A stretch of 64,000 nucleotides of DNA, taken from the NCBI RefSeq assembly GCF_006120725.1, contig NZ_SWMU01000003.1, positions 62,001-126,000 on the forward strand. The letters run 5' to 3'. A program made the translations under genes and the position numbers. Positions 35,057 to 44,629 of this stretch are shown here, one piece after another (positions within the stretch are counted from its first letter, which is position 1; the number at the start of each line of letters is the position of its first letter). The notes under the pieces are model-generated. The model saw only the letters and a list, made by a program, of their open reading frames with translations. It was not told the DNA's origin and ran no database searches. Origin of the DNA: Mesohalobacter halotolerans (lineage in GTDB: Bacteria; Bacteroidota; Bacteroidia; Flavobacteriales; Flavobacteriaceae).

Positions 35057-35935
35057 ATGGCCTATCAGGACAAAATGCTTAAAGACAATGCCCTTCAAGG
35101 AAAAATCTACGTGGTTACCGGTGGTGGCAGCGGACTTGGAAAATCTATGTCTCGCTACCTATTGGAACTCGGTGCTAAGGTCGTTATCACTTCTAGAAAT
35201 CTAGATAAATTAAAAAATACAGCCAAAGAATTAGAAAGTGAAACTGGCAGCGAAGTTTTAGCTTTACAGTGCGATATCAGAGATTACGATGCCGTTTGTA
35301 AAATGAGAGATGACAGCCTCAATCATTTTGGACAAATTGATGGTCTGCTCAATAACGCTGCTGGAAATTTCATTTCACCCACTGAGCGGTTGTCTTCCAA
35401 TGCATTTGATACCATAATTGATATTGTCTTAAAAGGCAGTAAAAATTGCACATTAGCTTTTGGTAAAAAATGGATTGAGCTCAAAGAAAAGCAAAAAGTA
35501 GTCTTAAATATTGTCACAACCTACGCTTGGACAGGTTCGGCTTATGTGGTACCAAGTGCTACAGCCAAGGCTGGTGTTCTCGCCATGACTAGATCTCTTG
35601 CTGTAGAATGGGCGAAATACGGTATTCGATTTAATGCCATTGCACCTGGACCTTTTCCAACGAAAGGTGCCTGGGACAGACTTCTGCCCGGTGATTTAAA
35701 AGAAAAATTTGATCTATCAAAAAAAGTGCCTTTAAAACGTGTTGGTGATCATCAAGAACTTGCAAACTTATCAGCTTACCTCCTATCCGATTTTGCGGAA
35801 TACCTCAACGGAGAAGTCATTACTATTGACGGTGGAGAATGGCTAAAAGGAGCTGGTCAATTTAACTTATTAGACCAAGTGCCTGATGAACTTTGGGATA
35901 TGCTCGAGCAAATGATAAAAGCTAAAAAATCGTAA
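35057..35935 (+). CDS. SDR oxidoreductase, 2,4-dienoyl-CoA reductase (DECR) type
   Basis: The 292-residue chain is a short-chain dehydrogenase with the NADP-binding motif VTGGGSGLGKSMSRYL. It lacks the usual catalytic Tyr-x3-Lys; instead it has VVPSATAKAGVLAMTRSLAVEW and GIRFNAIAPGPFPTKGA, which match mitochondrial and peroxisomal 2,4-dienoyl-CoA reductase. Those enzymes reduce 2,4-dienoyl-CoA made during breakdown of unsaturated fatty acids. The start is 12 bases after mutB, so it may be cotranscribed, which would tie beta-oxidation of unsaturated or odd-chain acids to methylmalonyl-CoA flow. The substrate is inferred from family resemblance only. Confidence 0.85.
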   Translation: MAYQDKMLKDNALQGKIYVVTGGGSGLGKSMSRYLLELGAKVVITSRNLDKLKNTAKELESETGSEVLALQCDIRDYDAVCKMRDDSLNHFGQIDGLLNNAAGNFISPTERLSSNAFDTIIDIVLKGSKNCTLAFGKKWIELKEKQKVVLNIVTTYAWTGSAYVVPSATAKAGVLAMTRSLAVEWAKYGIRFNAIAPGPFPTKGAWDRLLPGDLKEKFDLSKKVPLKRVGDHQELANLSAYLLSDFAEYLNGEVITIDGGEWLKGAGQFNLLDQVPDELWDMLEQMIKAKKS

Positions 35936-35942
35936 AAACATT

Positions 35943-36431
35943 TTATTTTAAATATTGCTCAGAGAATGCCAAAGGCAACAAAGAAAGTAAAGATTTGACC
36001 ATTTTTACTTGACCAGATTTACCCATAAAATATACAGCAATCGGCGATTTTTGTTTTTGCTCATATTCAGCTATTGCTTGACGACAGGCTCCACATGGTG
36101 GAACTGGCTCAGTATTTTCTTTATCAGTACCAGTTGCAGTAATGGCAATAGATTTGATTTTTTGATCAGGGTACTGTGCCCCAGTGTAAAATATAGCGGT
36201 GCGTTCTGCACAAAGCCCTGAAGGATAGGAAGCGTTTTCTTGATTACTACCAGTAACGATTTTACCGTTTTCTAACCTAATTGCAGCTCCAACTTTAAAT
36301 TGGGAATAGGGTGTGTACGCTTTTTCTCGGGCAATAACAGCTTTATCCATTAATTGTTGAATATCGCTAGGACACGCTTTGATGTCGTTATACTCAAATA
36401 CTGAAGTCCTTATAATAGATTCCTTAGGCAT
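35943..36431 (-). CDS. cdd: Cytidine deaminase
   Basis: Cdd turns cytidine and deoxycytidine into uridine forms. The 162-residue homotetramer-type chain has the zinc and catalytic motifs CAERTAIF (Cys and Glu) and PPCGACRQ (two Cys), the tetrameric CDA pattern. YTPYSQFKVGAAI is the substrate-side signature. It is the last gene of the porU-porV-cdd run, starting 10 bases after porV. This position next to T9SS genes is common in flavobacteria and is probably historical rather than functional. Confidence 0.95.
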   Translation of the reverse strand: MPKESIIRTSVFEYNDIKACPSDIQQLMDKAVIAREKAYTPYSQFKVGAAIRLENGKIVTGSNQENASYPSGLCAERTAIFYTGAQYPDQKIKSIAITATGTDKENTEPVPPCGACRQAIAEYEQKQKSPIAVYFMGKSGQVKMVKSLLSLLPLAFSEQYLK

Positions 36432-36441
36432 TAAAGCTTAT

Positions 36442-37605
36442 TTAATATTCGATATAAGCATCATTTCCTATATTAAAAGTCAACGAAAATCGTAGTGTCC
36501 CTTCTAGAGGGTTTTGAACAGGTGTCGTTGAAAATAGATAAGACGCATCAATATTGATTGAAGAATATCTAAATCCAACACCTAAAGTCAAAAATTGTCT
36601 AAAGCCCTTTTCTTCAGACTCATTAAAATAACCTAATCGAAACGCAAAACTGTCTTCGTACCAATATTCAGCACCAATCGCCCAGGTCACTTCCTTAAGC
36701 TCTTCTGAAAACCCATCTGGCGCGTCAGAGAAAGATTGAAAGATACCCGAAAACGGACCAATATCATTGTATTCATTTATGAGTTGTTGACTTTCAGCAT
36801 TAGATAATCCTTCAGTATCTGGAGGTGTTGGTACCAATAGTTTATTAAATTCAGTATAAAGACCAATCGTGTTAGAAGGATCAAGGATGAAATCATGACC
36901 AACTCCAAGCTTTAAATTTGTTGGTAAGAAATTTTCTTGACCTACATCGTCAAATTTTATTTTGGGACCAATATTTTGAATGGCTCCTCCAAATCGCCAG
37001 CGTCCATTAAAATTGTTGTAAAATTTTTCTTCACCACGATAAAAAGCTGAAATGTCGGCTGCAAATGTATTTGCGGCTGAAGCATCTCCACCTGTACTTG
37101 TGACAACAAGGTTGGAGCTTATAAAACGACCGGTTACAGCCATTGAAAATTTTTCACTTAATCTAAGAGAATAGCTTAGATCAACGTAAAACTCATTAGG
37201 TTCATCTATAATGCCAATATCATCAGCCGAATCTCTAAGCTCAATCTCACCGAAACTAAAAAACCTTAAACTGCCCGAAAATGCACTTCGTTGATTGATT
37301 CGATTAAAGTACGTGAGTTGACCCAAATTTATGTCCGTGACCAATTCTCTTAAATATGGTGTATATGCTAAGCCTATACCGGAACGGGTTTCTGAAAATA
37401 CAAACTTGGCTGGGTTCCATTGTTGAGAAAAGCCGTCGACAGGTGTTGCAATGCCCATATCGCCCATACCGGATGATCTCGCATCTGCGGCAATTAACAT
37501 TGTTGGTACTGATGTAGTTATAGGTCTCACTGGTTCAGTTTGAGCAATGGAGTTAAATATAGTCCCGAAAGTGAGTAAGGCAAGAATTATTGAATTATAT
37601 TTCAT
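36442..37605 (-). CDS. porV: T9SS outer-membrane shuttle protein PorV (LptO)
   Basis: PorV is a FadL-like 14-strand outer-membrane barrel that carries cargo from the translocon SprA to the sortase PorU. The 387-residue chain has a signal peptide (1-22), then the conserved start PTMLIAADARSSGMGDMGIA and QQWNPAKFVF, and an alternating beta-strand body. It is encoded directly after porU, as in F. johnsoniae and other flavobacteria (from memory), where porU, porV and gldJ are neighbours. Confidence 0.95.
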   Translation of the reverse strand: MKYNSIILALLTFGTIFNSIAQTEPVRPITTSVPTMLIAADARSSGMGDMGIATPVDGFSQQWNPAKFVFSETRSGIGLAYTPYLRELVTDINLGQLTYFNRINQRSAFSGSLRFFSFGEIELRDSADDIGIIDEPNEFYVDLSYSLRLSEKFSMAVTGRFISSNLVVTSTGGDASAANTFAADISAFYRGEEKFYNNFNGRWRFGGAIQNIGPKIKFDDVGQENFLPTNLKLGVGHDFILDPSNTIGLYTEFNKLLVPTPPDTEGLSNAESQQLINEYNDIGPFSGIFQSFSDAPDGFSEELKEVTWAIGAEYWYEDSFAFRLGYFNESEEKGFRQFLTLGVGFRYSSINIDASYLFSTTPVQNPLEGTLRFSLTFNIGNDAYIEY

Positions 37606-37640
37606 AAAATAAAAATTAAAGCAAATATATAATTATGTCG

Positions 37641-40600
37641 TTATAGCTTAACGAGTTTTTCAAATTTTTCTACTTTTTTGTTTATGCTGGGAGATTCGAC
37701 AGTGAGTTTGTACACATAAACCCCCTTCCCAATTTGATCTCCAAAATCATCCCGACCGTCCCAGGTGATTTCTCTGGCTAAAAAACTATCGGTAGTTATA
37801 GTTTCATTATGCGTCCATACAACTTTACCGGTTACAGTAAATACCTGAACTTGAACATTTAACGGTACAAACGGCTGGTTGTGGTGAAACCAAAATTCGG
37901 TATAATTCACAAAAGGATTCGGATAATTTAGAACCCTAGTGATGTCGAGACCTTCTGAAGAAGCTACTCTAAATTGTATATCAGCTGTAGATGAGTTGTT
38001 ATAAACATCCCATGCTCTAAAGCTTAAGGTATGCAATCCATCTTCTAAATCTCTTAGTTTATACGCCACTTCTCCTGAGGTAAAATCATCAACATCAGCT
38101 TCGTAAAACTCGTTTAAAACAATAGGATTGGACTCATCTCCATCCAAAAAAGCAACAATATCATGACCTATACCACCGGCAGTGTTTATCCCATTGTCAT
38201 CCTGCAATTTGGCGATTAAAAAAGGAGAGTCGTCGGTAATTTCGCCATCAACAAAAGATTCATCATTCATAAACAGTTGTATCTGTGGACCTTGATTATC
38301 TTCAGGTGCATTTTCGTTAATATCACCTATTAAAATGCCATTATTATATCCCGACTGGTCTTCAAGCACATTATCTCTTAAAGCATAAAAACTCACTCTT
38401 CCATTTCCAACAGGAATTCGAGTATCTTTAGGTAATACAAATTCAATATCAAATTTACCATTGTTTATACTTGCTTGGCCACTAAACAAGATTTCTCCAA
38501 GTGTGGTAAAATCCATGATCAATAATTCACCTTGAGAGTTTGTTGTATTGTCGTTGGCTAGTGTAGAACGTTGAATTCTCTTATCAAATAGTGTTGTAGA
38601 AACTATACCGTTATAATTACTGATAAGATTACCAGTATCGTCAACAATTTCGCCAGACATTTTGTACTGGCTTAAGGCTTTAAGTGTATCATTAAATTGG
38701 TTGATTGGCACATCGTTAATTTGTGTTAAACGAACATTAGGTTTTGGAAAAGGTATTCTCAATGCCGGATCACCAATATAAAAAACAATTCGACGACCAT
38801 CTGTTCCAAGTATGTTTTTGGTTAATCGTACAGCTTCTCCAACTGAAATAAGATTTTCATCATAGTCAAATAAAAATGGTGCTAACTCACGATTAAAACT
38901 AACACCGTCACTAACAGAAATAGCCCTAGTCGTAGTAATCATACTTACTGGACCGCCTTCAGGGTTTCTGTACGACAATTCTCCAGCTGTTATGCGCAAG
39001 GGGTTATCAAATCTTGTAAACTCACAGGTCACCGTTAAAAAGATGTTGTAACGATTGGGATTTTGCCATGACTCTACATCAGACTGGGTAACAATACGTT
39101 CTTGAGCTAATCCATCTTCACCACCGTGACCAAAATAATTTAATACAGTAGCTCCAACTTCAACCTGATCGGCGATTTCAGCATTAACCCTAGGGTAACG
39201 GTCGCCTCCGGCAGAAGACTCTTGCTGAAAGGCATCACTGTGTATTTTTTTGACATTAATATTGGGTTTATTCTCTGATATTTCATCTCCTAAGTTGTCT
39301 AGATTGACCTGAATACTAGTATGCTCCCAATCTTTATCTACGTCATCTGATACCAGAATAAAATTATTTCGCCAATCGTCAAAGGCAGGCCGCGTTTCAT
39401 AATCTATAATTTTATCAATAGCTTCTCTAGCTTGTTGTTGTGTTTCTACCACAATCCGACCAACTGCAAAATCCATTTTATTACCTGAATTCATATCGCC
39501 CTCATTGGGGTCCATCATGGCAAAAAAATCATCAGACATGAATGATGACCTCGTAGTGGCAAAACTACCAAGGCTTTGGAATGTTGGAACTATGTTGTTG
39601 TTGCCTTGTAATCTATTTTTATAATCTACAGAAGTATCCCCAATGAAACACAGATATTTTATTCTTTTATCAGTGGATGTTGCATTATCATAAATGTATT
39701 TCATAAAATTTCTAATTGCTGAGATGTCCGGTTTACCGGTAGAAAACTCCGTATAAATTGATTTTAAATCAACAACTTTGACATTGAGGTTATTGTTATT
39801 CCGCCTAAAATTTGCAAGCCTGTTGGCATGAGACAGGTAATCTTGTCTTGTAATAATCACATAATCAACATCTTCAAAATCTCCTTGATTATTGTTAAAG
39901 ATAGTGCCTTTCAAATTTTGATTAGCAACTGTTTTATCACTACCATCAATTTTAGGTTGAAAGTAATCATTTGGTGAGACGGCAATAAATTTGGTTTGTG
40001 GATCATGAGCTGTAACAAAACTAAAGTTTTGAGATGAATTATTATTGCTATAGGTATCGATAGTTGTTAAACTATTGACTTTCCAAACTTGAGAAATTTC
40101 TGAGGCATTGGATAGATTATATTGCACAAAGCCAGTAGATGCAGGAATATCTAAATTTTTAAATTCAAATTGGGTATCCTCTGCTCGAAGTTCTCTTTTG
40201 GCTCTAAGCCTTATATAGTCTAAAAAGCCTCTAGCTGCAGGATTACCACTTTTATTGTAAATTAACTTGATATTGATATCGTCTGAACTGACACTAATTG
40301 TTGTAAAAATTTGTGAACCGTTTGAAGGTAAATCATCTCCTGTAGGACCAATAGCAACCGTACCGGCTTCATTTCCATTGATGCTGACAGAAAAACTACT
40401 TGTAGCTTCAGAAATTGCACCAAATCTTATATCGTAAACTAATGGCTCGCTAGTTACAATATTTTTAAATTCAAAATCAAATTCCCTTTCTGTCTCAATA
40501 TCAAACCGTTCTCCAAACCATCGTCTACCAACTAAAGACATGCTTGTTAAATCTTCTTCATGAAACTGTTCATCGTCAAATGTATCTACAGTTATATCAG

Positions 40601-41471
40601 GTGAGTTTGTAGCATTTTGTGCCGGCTGTATGCGATTTGGTGTCTCAGTATTTAAAGTTACATAATAGTAAGCTTTATCAGCATAAGCATTTATATGGGT
40701 TATACTCTCTTGATTCCAAACTCTAGTAGATTCACCATAAAACAAAAAGTAATCCCCAGGATTAAACACTCCATCTCCTCCATCAAATACTTGCAATGGT
40801 AATTGAGGTGGATCAAAAAATTGATTCTCAGAATTTGTAAGTGGCAACATACGACCACCATGACTGTGTACTTTTAAATTGTTTGAACTCACATTATTTA
40901 CATCTAATCCTAATTGGGATAAAAAGGAATAGGTAACTTTAAACACACCCGTTTGATCGACATAAAATTTAAACCATTGCCCATTTGATAAAACAGAATT
41001 TTGAACGGATGTACTTCTATTAGTAGTATTACTTTGAGTTGGCTTTCTAGAAGTTGGAGAAAGTGTGTAAGAAACTACTCGTTTTGTTGTACCATTTGAT
41101 TTGACAAACGGATTAAACTTGAGTGTAAATATCTTTTTGTTTCTGGCATAGGTTTGGACCAAAGTATACTCAAATTCAGTATCAATTTGTTTGACTTGAT
41201 TTAAAAATCTATTATCTATATTTTCGTATTGAACTTGAGTAACCTCATAATTTTGTGCATTGAAATTAGAGAAAGAACGCGCATAGGTAACGGTTTTTGT
41301 CAAAACATCATAGTAAAAGTATTTGCTATCAAAACCAGGTACAATTATGCTGTTGTCTACACTTGTAGACACGTTTTTCTGATCATTCCAAATAATGTTA
41401 TAACTTGTATTTTGAGCGACTAGGGCTTGAAATCCAAGCAAACAAAAAATAGTAAATTTGATATAATTCAT
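37641..41471 (-). CDS. porU: T9SS sortase PorU (C25 family)
   Basis: PorU is the surface protease/sortase that removes C-terminal sorting tails of T9SS cargo and links many to lipopolysaccharide. The 1276-residue chain has a signal peptide (1-19) and a gingipain-like C25 caspase fold. His782 (in FGHGGED) and Cys816 (in FLTVTCEFTRF) fit the catalytic pair. The N-terminal region includes NGQWFKFYVDQTGVFKVTYS, typical of PorU. Its own C-terminus ends in a CTD-like fold (LNYPNPFVNYTEFWFHHNQP, and GVYVYKLTVES). A -7 element TACATTTG lies at 41514-41521. It is transcribed away from gldJ. Confidence 0.95.
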   Translation of the reverse strand: MNYIKFTIFCLLGFQALVAQNTSYNIIWNDQKNVSTSVDNSIIVPGFDSKYFYYDVLTKTVTYARSFSNFNAQNYEVTQVQYENIDNRFLNQVKQIDTEFEYTLVQTYARNKKIFTLKFNPFVKSNGTTKRVVSYTLSPTSRKPTQSNTTNRSTSVQNSVLSNGQWFKFYVDQTGVFKVTYSFLSQLGLDVNNVSSNNLKVHSHGGRMLPLTNSENQFFDPPQLPLQVFDGGDGVFNPGDYFLFYGESTRVWNQESITHINAYADKAYYYVTLNTETPNRIQPAQNATNSPDITVDTFDDEQFHEEDLTSMSLVGRRWFGERFDIETEREFDFEFKNIVTSEPLVYDIRFGAISEATSSFSVSINGNEAGTVAIGPTGDDLPSNGSQIFTTISVSSDDINIKLIYNKSGNPAARGFLDYIRLRAKRELRAEDTQFEFKNLDIPASTGFVQYNLSNASEISQVWKVNSLTTIDTYSNNNSSQNFSFVTAHDPQTKFIAVSPNDYFQPKIDGSDKTVANQNLKGTIFNNNQGDFEDVDYVIITRQDYLSHANRLANFRRNNNNLNVKVVDLKSIYTEFSTGKPDISAIRNFMKYIYDNATSTDKRIKYLCFIGDTSVDYKNRLQGNNNIVPTFQSLGSFATTRSSFMSDDFFAMMDPNEGDMNSGNKMDFAVGRIVVETQQQAREAIDKIIDYETRPAFDDWRNNFILVSDDVDKDWEHTSIQVNLDNLGDEISENKPNINVKKIHSDAFQQESSAGGDRYPRVNAEIADQVEVGATVLNYFGHGGEDGLAQERIVTQSDVESWQNPNRYNIFLTVTCEFTRFDNPLRITAGELSYRNPEGGPVSMITTTRAISVSDGVSFNRELAPFLFDYDENLISVGEAVRLTKNILGTDGRRIVFYIGDPALRIPFPKPNVRLTQINDVPINQFNDTLKALSQYKMSGEIVDDTGNLISNYNGIVSTTLFDKRIQRSTLANDNTTNSQGELLIMDFTTLGEILFSGQASINNGKFDIEFVLPKDTRIPVGNGRVSFYALRDNVLEDQSGYNNGILIGDINENAPEDNQGPQIQLFMNDESFVDGEITDDSPFLIAKLQDDNGINTAGGIGHDIVAFLDGDESNPIVLNEFYEADVDDFTSGEVAYKLRDLEDGLHTLSFRAWDVYNNSSTADIQFRVASSEGLDITRVLNYPNPFVNYTEFWFHHNQPFVPLNVQVQVFTVTGKVVWTHNETITTDSFLAREITWDGRDDFGDQIGKGVYVYKLTVESPSINKKVEKFEKLVKL

Positions 41472-41513
41472 TCAAATCAAGATAAAATCTGTGCAATATT
41501 AACGACAGGATGT

Positions 41514-41521
41514 CAAATGTA
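41514..41521 (-). promoter_or_regulatory. -7 element of porU
   Basis: TACATTTG on the minus strand is a perfect TAnnTTTG. A TTTG 14 bases upstream is closer than usual, so the -33 part is uncertain. The leader would be about 40 bases. Confidence 0.45.
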
Positions 41522-41633
41522 GTATTTTGTAAGGACAAAGAATTTAGATTAAGAAATTTTTTAAAAGGATAAAATATTGTTGTTAATACGTCGTTAATTA
41601 TTATATTGCAACCCTATTTTGAAATTATAAAAT

Positions 41634-43286
41634 ATGTTGAAATTCAAAAATACCCATCTATTTTCTTGTATCGCATTAGCGACAATTATGATTTCTTGTA
41701 ATAACACCAGAAATTATGATAAAGTATCGAGAGCTACTGGAATTGATATTACTGGTAGAAAAGGTGGTCCTTCTTTTATGAAAGATTTTGTGAACGAAAC
41801 AACCGGACCAGGTTTGGTTCCAGTTAAAGGAGGAACTTTTACCATGGGTCAAGTTCGTGAAGACGTGATGCATGACTGGAATAATACTCCAACGCAACAA
41901 CATGTTCAATCTTTCTACATGGATGAAACTGAAGTTACAAACAATATGTACCTTCAATACTTATATTGGTTAAAGTCCAAATTTCCACCGTCTAATCCAA
42001 ATTACAGCAACATATATTCAGGCGCATTACCAGACACTTTAGTTTGGAGAAACCCATTAGGTTTTAATGAAAGTATGGTTAAAAACTACTTGAGACACCC
42101 GTCTTATGCTAAATATCCTGTTGTTGGCGTAAATTGGATACAAGCGACAGAATTTAGTGAATGGAGAACTGACCGTGTCAATGAAAGAAGATTATCTGAA
42201 GAAGGCTATACCGAAAGAGATATTTATCTTAATAATAGTGATACCGTTCCTGCTTTTTCCACAGAGACTTACCTTTCTGCACCAAGTCAAGTCTATGGTG
42301 GAGATACCGATAAGACTTTGGGTGGCAAGGTTTCTCAAAACAAATTGAAAAGAGATAGCACGAGTGGTAAATACGTCAACCAAAAAGATGGTGTTTTACT
42401 CCCAGCTGAATATAGACTTCCTACCGAAGCTGAATGGGAATTTGCTGCTTTAGGGCTTTCTTCATTAAGAAACTACAATTCATATCGTGGTAAAAAGAAG
42501 TATCCATGGGATGGCAAATATACGCGTTCTGGTGACAAAAGATCACTTGGCGATCAGAAAGCAAACTTTAAGCAAGGCATAGGAGATTATGGTGGTATTT
42601 CCGGCTGGAGTGATGATAATGCTTCAATTACTGCACCCATAAAATCTTATGAGCCAAATGACTATGGTCTATACGATATGGCTGGCAACGTGGCAGAATG
42701 GGTCGCCGATGTTTACAGACCAAAAATCGATGAAGAATACAATGATTTCAACTACTTTAGAGGTAATGTCTACACCAGAAATGTGATAAATGATGATGGT
42801 TCAGTTGATATCTTAGACCCTAGTGAAGTTCAGTACGATACCTTAAGTGATGGTAAAATTGTCTATAGAAATCTTCCTGGCGAAATAGAAAAGGAAAAAA
42901 TTGATGAAAAAGAAACCTATTTAAGAACTCAATTTAATAGAGCTGATAATAGAGATTTCAGAGATGGCGATAAGCAATCTTCAAGATATTTTGGCGTTAC
43001 CGATGTCAGTGATGATGAGAGAATGTACAATTCCCCAAAACATCAAATAGAAGCTGATTCCACTGGTCTTAAAAGACAATATGATAAAAGTAGTGAAAGA
43101 ACGACACTTATAAATAATAAAATTAGAGTTATAAAAGGTGGATCCTGGAGAGACAGGGCTTATTGGCTTGACCCAGCTCAACGCAGATTTTACCCACAAG
43201 ATATGTCAACAGATTACATAGGGTTTAGAAATGCCATGTCAATGTCAGGTTCTGAAGCTGTACTAAATACTAAAATCAGGAATTAA
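41634..43286 (+). CDS. gldJ: Gliding motility lipoprotein GldJ
   Basis: GldJ is an outer-membrane-associated lipoprotein needed for gliding and for stability of other Gld proteins. The 550-residue chain has a lipobox ending IMISC with Cys22 as the lipid site. The rest is an SUMF1/FGE-like (formylglycine-generating enzyme) fold: VPVKGGTFTMGQ near residue 60, QSFYMDETEVTNNMYLQYL, RLPTEAEWEFAALG, GLYDMAGNVAEWVADVY, and VIKGGSWRDRAYWLDPAQRR near the end. The FGE active-site cysteine pair is not evident, so no enzyme activity is expected. The position next to porU-porV matches other flavobacteria. Confidence 0.96.
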   Translation: MLKFKNTHLFSCIALATIMISCNNTRNYDKVSRATGIDITGRKGGPSFMKDFVNETTGPGLVPVKGGTFTMGQVREDVMHDWNNTPTQQHVQSFYMDETEVTNNMYLQYLYWLKSKFPPSNPNYSNIYSGALPDTLVWRNPLGFNESMVKNYLRHPSYAKYPVVGVNWIQATEFSEWRTDRVNERRLSEEGYTERDIYLNNSDTVPAFSTETYLSAPSQVYGGDTDKTLGGKVSQNKLKRDSTSGKYVNQKDGVLLPAEYRLPTEAEWEFAALGLSSLRNYNSYRGKKKYPWDGKYTRSGDKRSLGDQKANFKQGIGDYGGISGWSDDNASITAPIKSYEPNDYGLYDMAGNVAEWVADVYRPKIDEEYNDFNYFRGNVYTRNVINDDGSVDILDPSEVQYDTLSDGKIVYRNLPGEIEKEKIDEKETYLRTQFNRADNRDFRDGDKQSSRYFGVTDVSDDERMYNSPKHQIEADSTGLKRQYDKSSERTTLINNKIRVIKGGSWRDRAYWLDPAQRRFYPQDMSTDYIGFRNAMSMSGSEAVLNTKIRN

Positions 43287-43305
43287 ATTTTATTAATTTT
43301 AATTC

Positions 43306-43342
43306 AAAAAGCCCTAATTTTACATTCAAATTAGGGCTTTTT
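43306..43342 (+). terminator. Strong terminator after gldJ
   Basis: AAAAAGCCCTAATTT (43306-43320) pairs perfectly over 15 bp with AAATTAGGGCTTTTT (43328-43342) around a 7-base loop. It is symmetric and T/A-flanked. Confidence 0.93.
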
Positions 43343-43353
43343 ATATTAATCAA

Positions 43354-44628
43354 ATGGACATAAAAAAACTTCACAAATTATTTCTAGATAGTGATGGTAT
43401 TTGTACTGATACCAGAAAAATTAAGAGAAAGCAACTATTCTTTGCTTTAAAGGGTGAGAACTTCAATGGAAATCACTATGCAGATAAAGCCCTAAAAAAA
43501 GGGGCTTTGAAAGCCATTGTAGATGAAAAGCAGGACAAAATGTCTGGAAAAATAGAAGTCTCAAACACCTTAAAAACTCTACAACATTTAGCCACTTTTC
43601 ACAGAGACTTTTTAGAGCTTCCTGTATTGGCTATTACCGGCAGTAATGGCAAAACAACAACTAAGCGACTTATCCATGCTGTTTTAGAACAAAAATTTAA
43701 TGTTAAATCTACAGAAGGTAATCTTAATAACCACATTGGTGTTCCCTTGAGCTTACTTCAATTGGATCAAAAAACAGAAATTGGTGTTATTGAAATGGGA
43801 GCCAATCACCAAAAAGAAATTGCATTTTTGTCTGAAATTGCAAGACCTGATTTTGGTTATATTACTAATTTTGGAAAGGCTCATCTCGAAGGTTTTGGTG
43901 GTGTAGAAGGTGTTATAAAAGGTAAAAGTGAGCTTTATGATTTCCTAAAAACGCATAAAAAAATTGCATTTGTGAATGCGGATGATAACAAACAAATGCA
44001 GAAGTTAAAGGATTCAAAAAAATTTAGTTTTGGCGAATCTCAACATGCAGACTTAAATATTTACTTTAAGTCGGCAGAACCCTTTGTTGAGTTAGAGTTT
44101 GAGGGCATCACTATAAAATCTAAGCTCATTGGTGAGTATAACTTTAGAAATATTGCTGCTGCAGTTGGTATAGGCTATTATTTTGATGTACCAGTTTTAA
44201 AAATTAAAGATGCAATACAAAATTTTGAAGCTAAGGATAATCGTTCTCAAATCAAAATCACCTCTAATAACACCTTGATTTCAGATGCATATAATGCAAA
44301 TCCAACCAGTATGGAAGCTGCTTTGATGAGTTTTGACACCTATCAATCTGATTATAAAGTAGCTATTCTAGGTGATATGTACGAATTAGGTGAGGACGAA
44401 ATTGAAGAGCATCAAAAAATTGCAGAGCTTACAAATCGCCTCGATATTGATGAGGTTTACTTTTGCGGTGAAATATTTAAAAAATCTATCAATCCTAATG
44501 TATATAATGTCTACAATAGTTTTGAAGCGCTTAAAGACAATTTAAATCACCACCCTATTAAAAAAGCACATATTTTAATCAAAGCTTCTCGTGGTATGGC
44601 CTTAGAACGATTACACGAGATCCTTTAA
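43354..44628 (+). CDS. murF: UDP-N-acetylmuramoyl-tripeptide--D-alanyl-D-alanine ligase
   Basis: MurF adds D-Ala-D-Ala to the UDP-MurNAc tripeptide, the last cytoplasmic step of the wall stem peptide. The 424-residue chain has the N-terminal MurF domain (ICTDTRKIKRKQLFFALKG), the ATP loop LAITGSNGKTTTKRLI at about residues 92-107, the NLNNHIGVPLSLL segment, and the central VIEMGANHQKEIA. The C-terminal domain includes SDAYNANPTSMEAAL. It is a little shorter than proteobacterial MurF, as usual in Bacteroidota. It lies away from the main mur-fts cluster and ends 1 base before the MATE exporter gene. Confidence 0.95.
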   Translation: MDIKKLHKLFLDSDGICTDTRKIKRKQLFFALKGENFNGNHYADKALKKGALKAIVDEKQDKMSGKIEVSNTLKTLQHLATFHRDFLELPVLAITGSNGKTTTKRLIHAVLEQKFNVKSTEGNLNNHIGVPLSLLQLDQKTEIGVIEMGANHQKEIAFLSEIARPDFGYITNFGKAHLEGFGGVEGVIKGKSELYDFLKTHKKIAFVNADDNKQMQKLKDSKKFSFGESQHADLNIYFKSAEPFVELEFEGITIKSKLIGEYNFRNIAAAVGIGYYFDVPVLKIKDAIQNFEAKDNRSQIKITSNNTLISDAYNANPTSMEAALMSFDTYQSDYKVAILGDMYELGEDEIEEHQKIAELTNRLDIDEVYFCGEIFKKSINPNVYNVYNSFEALKDNLNHHPIKKAHILIKASRGMALERLHEIL

Positions 44629-44629
44629 T

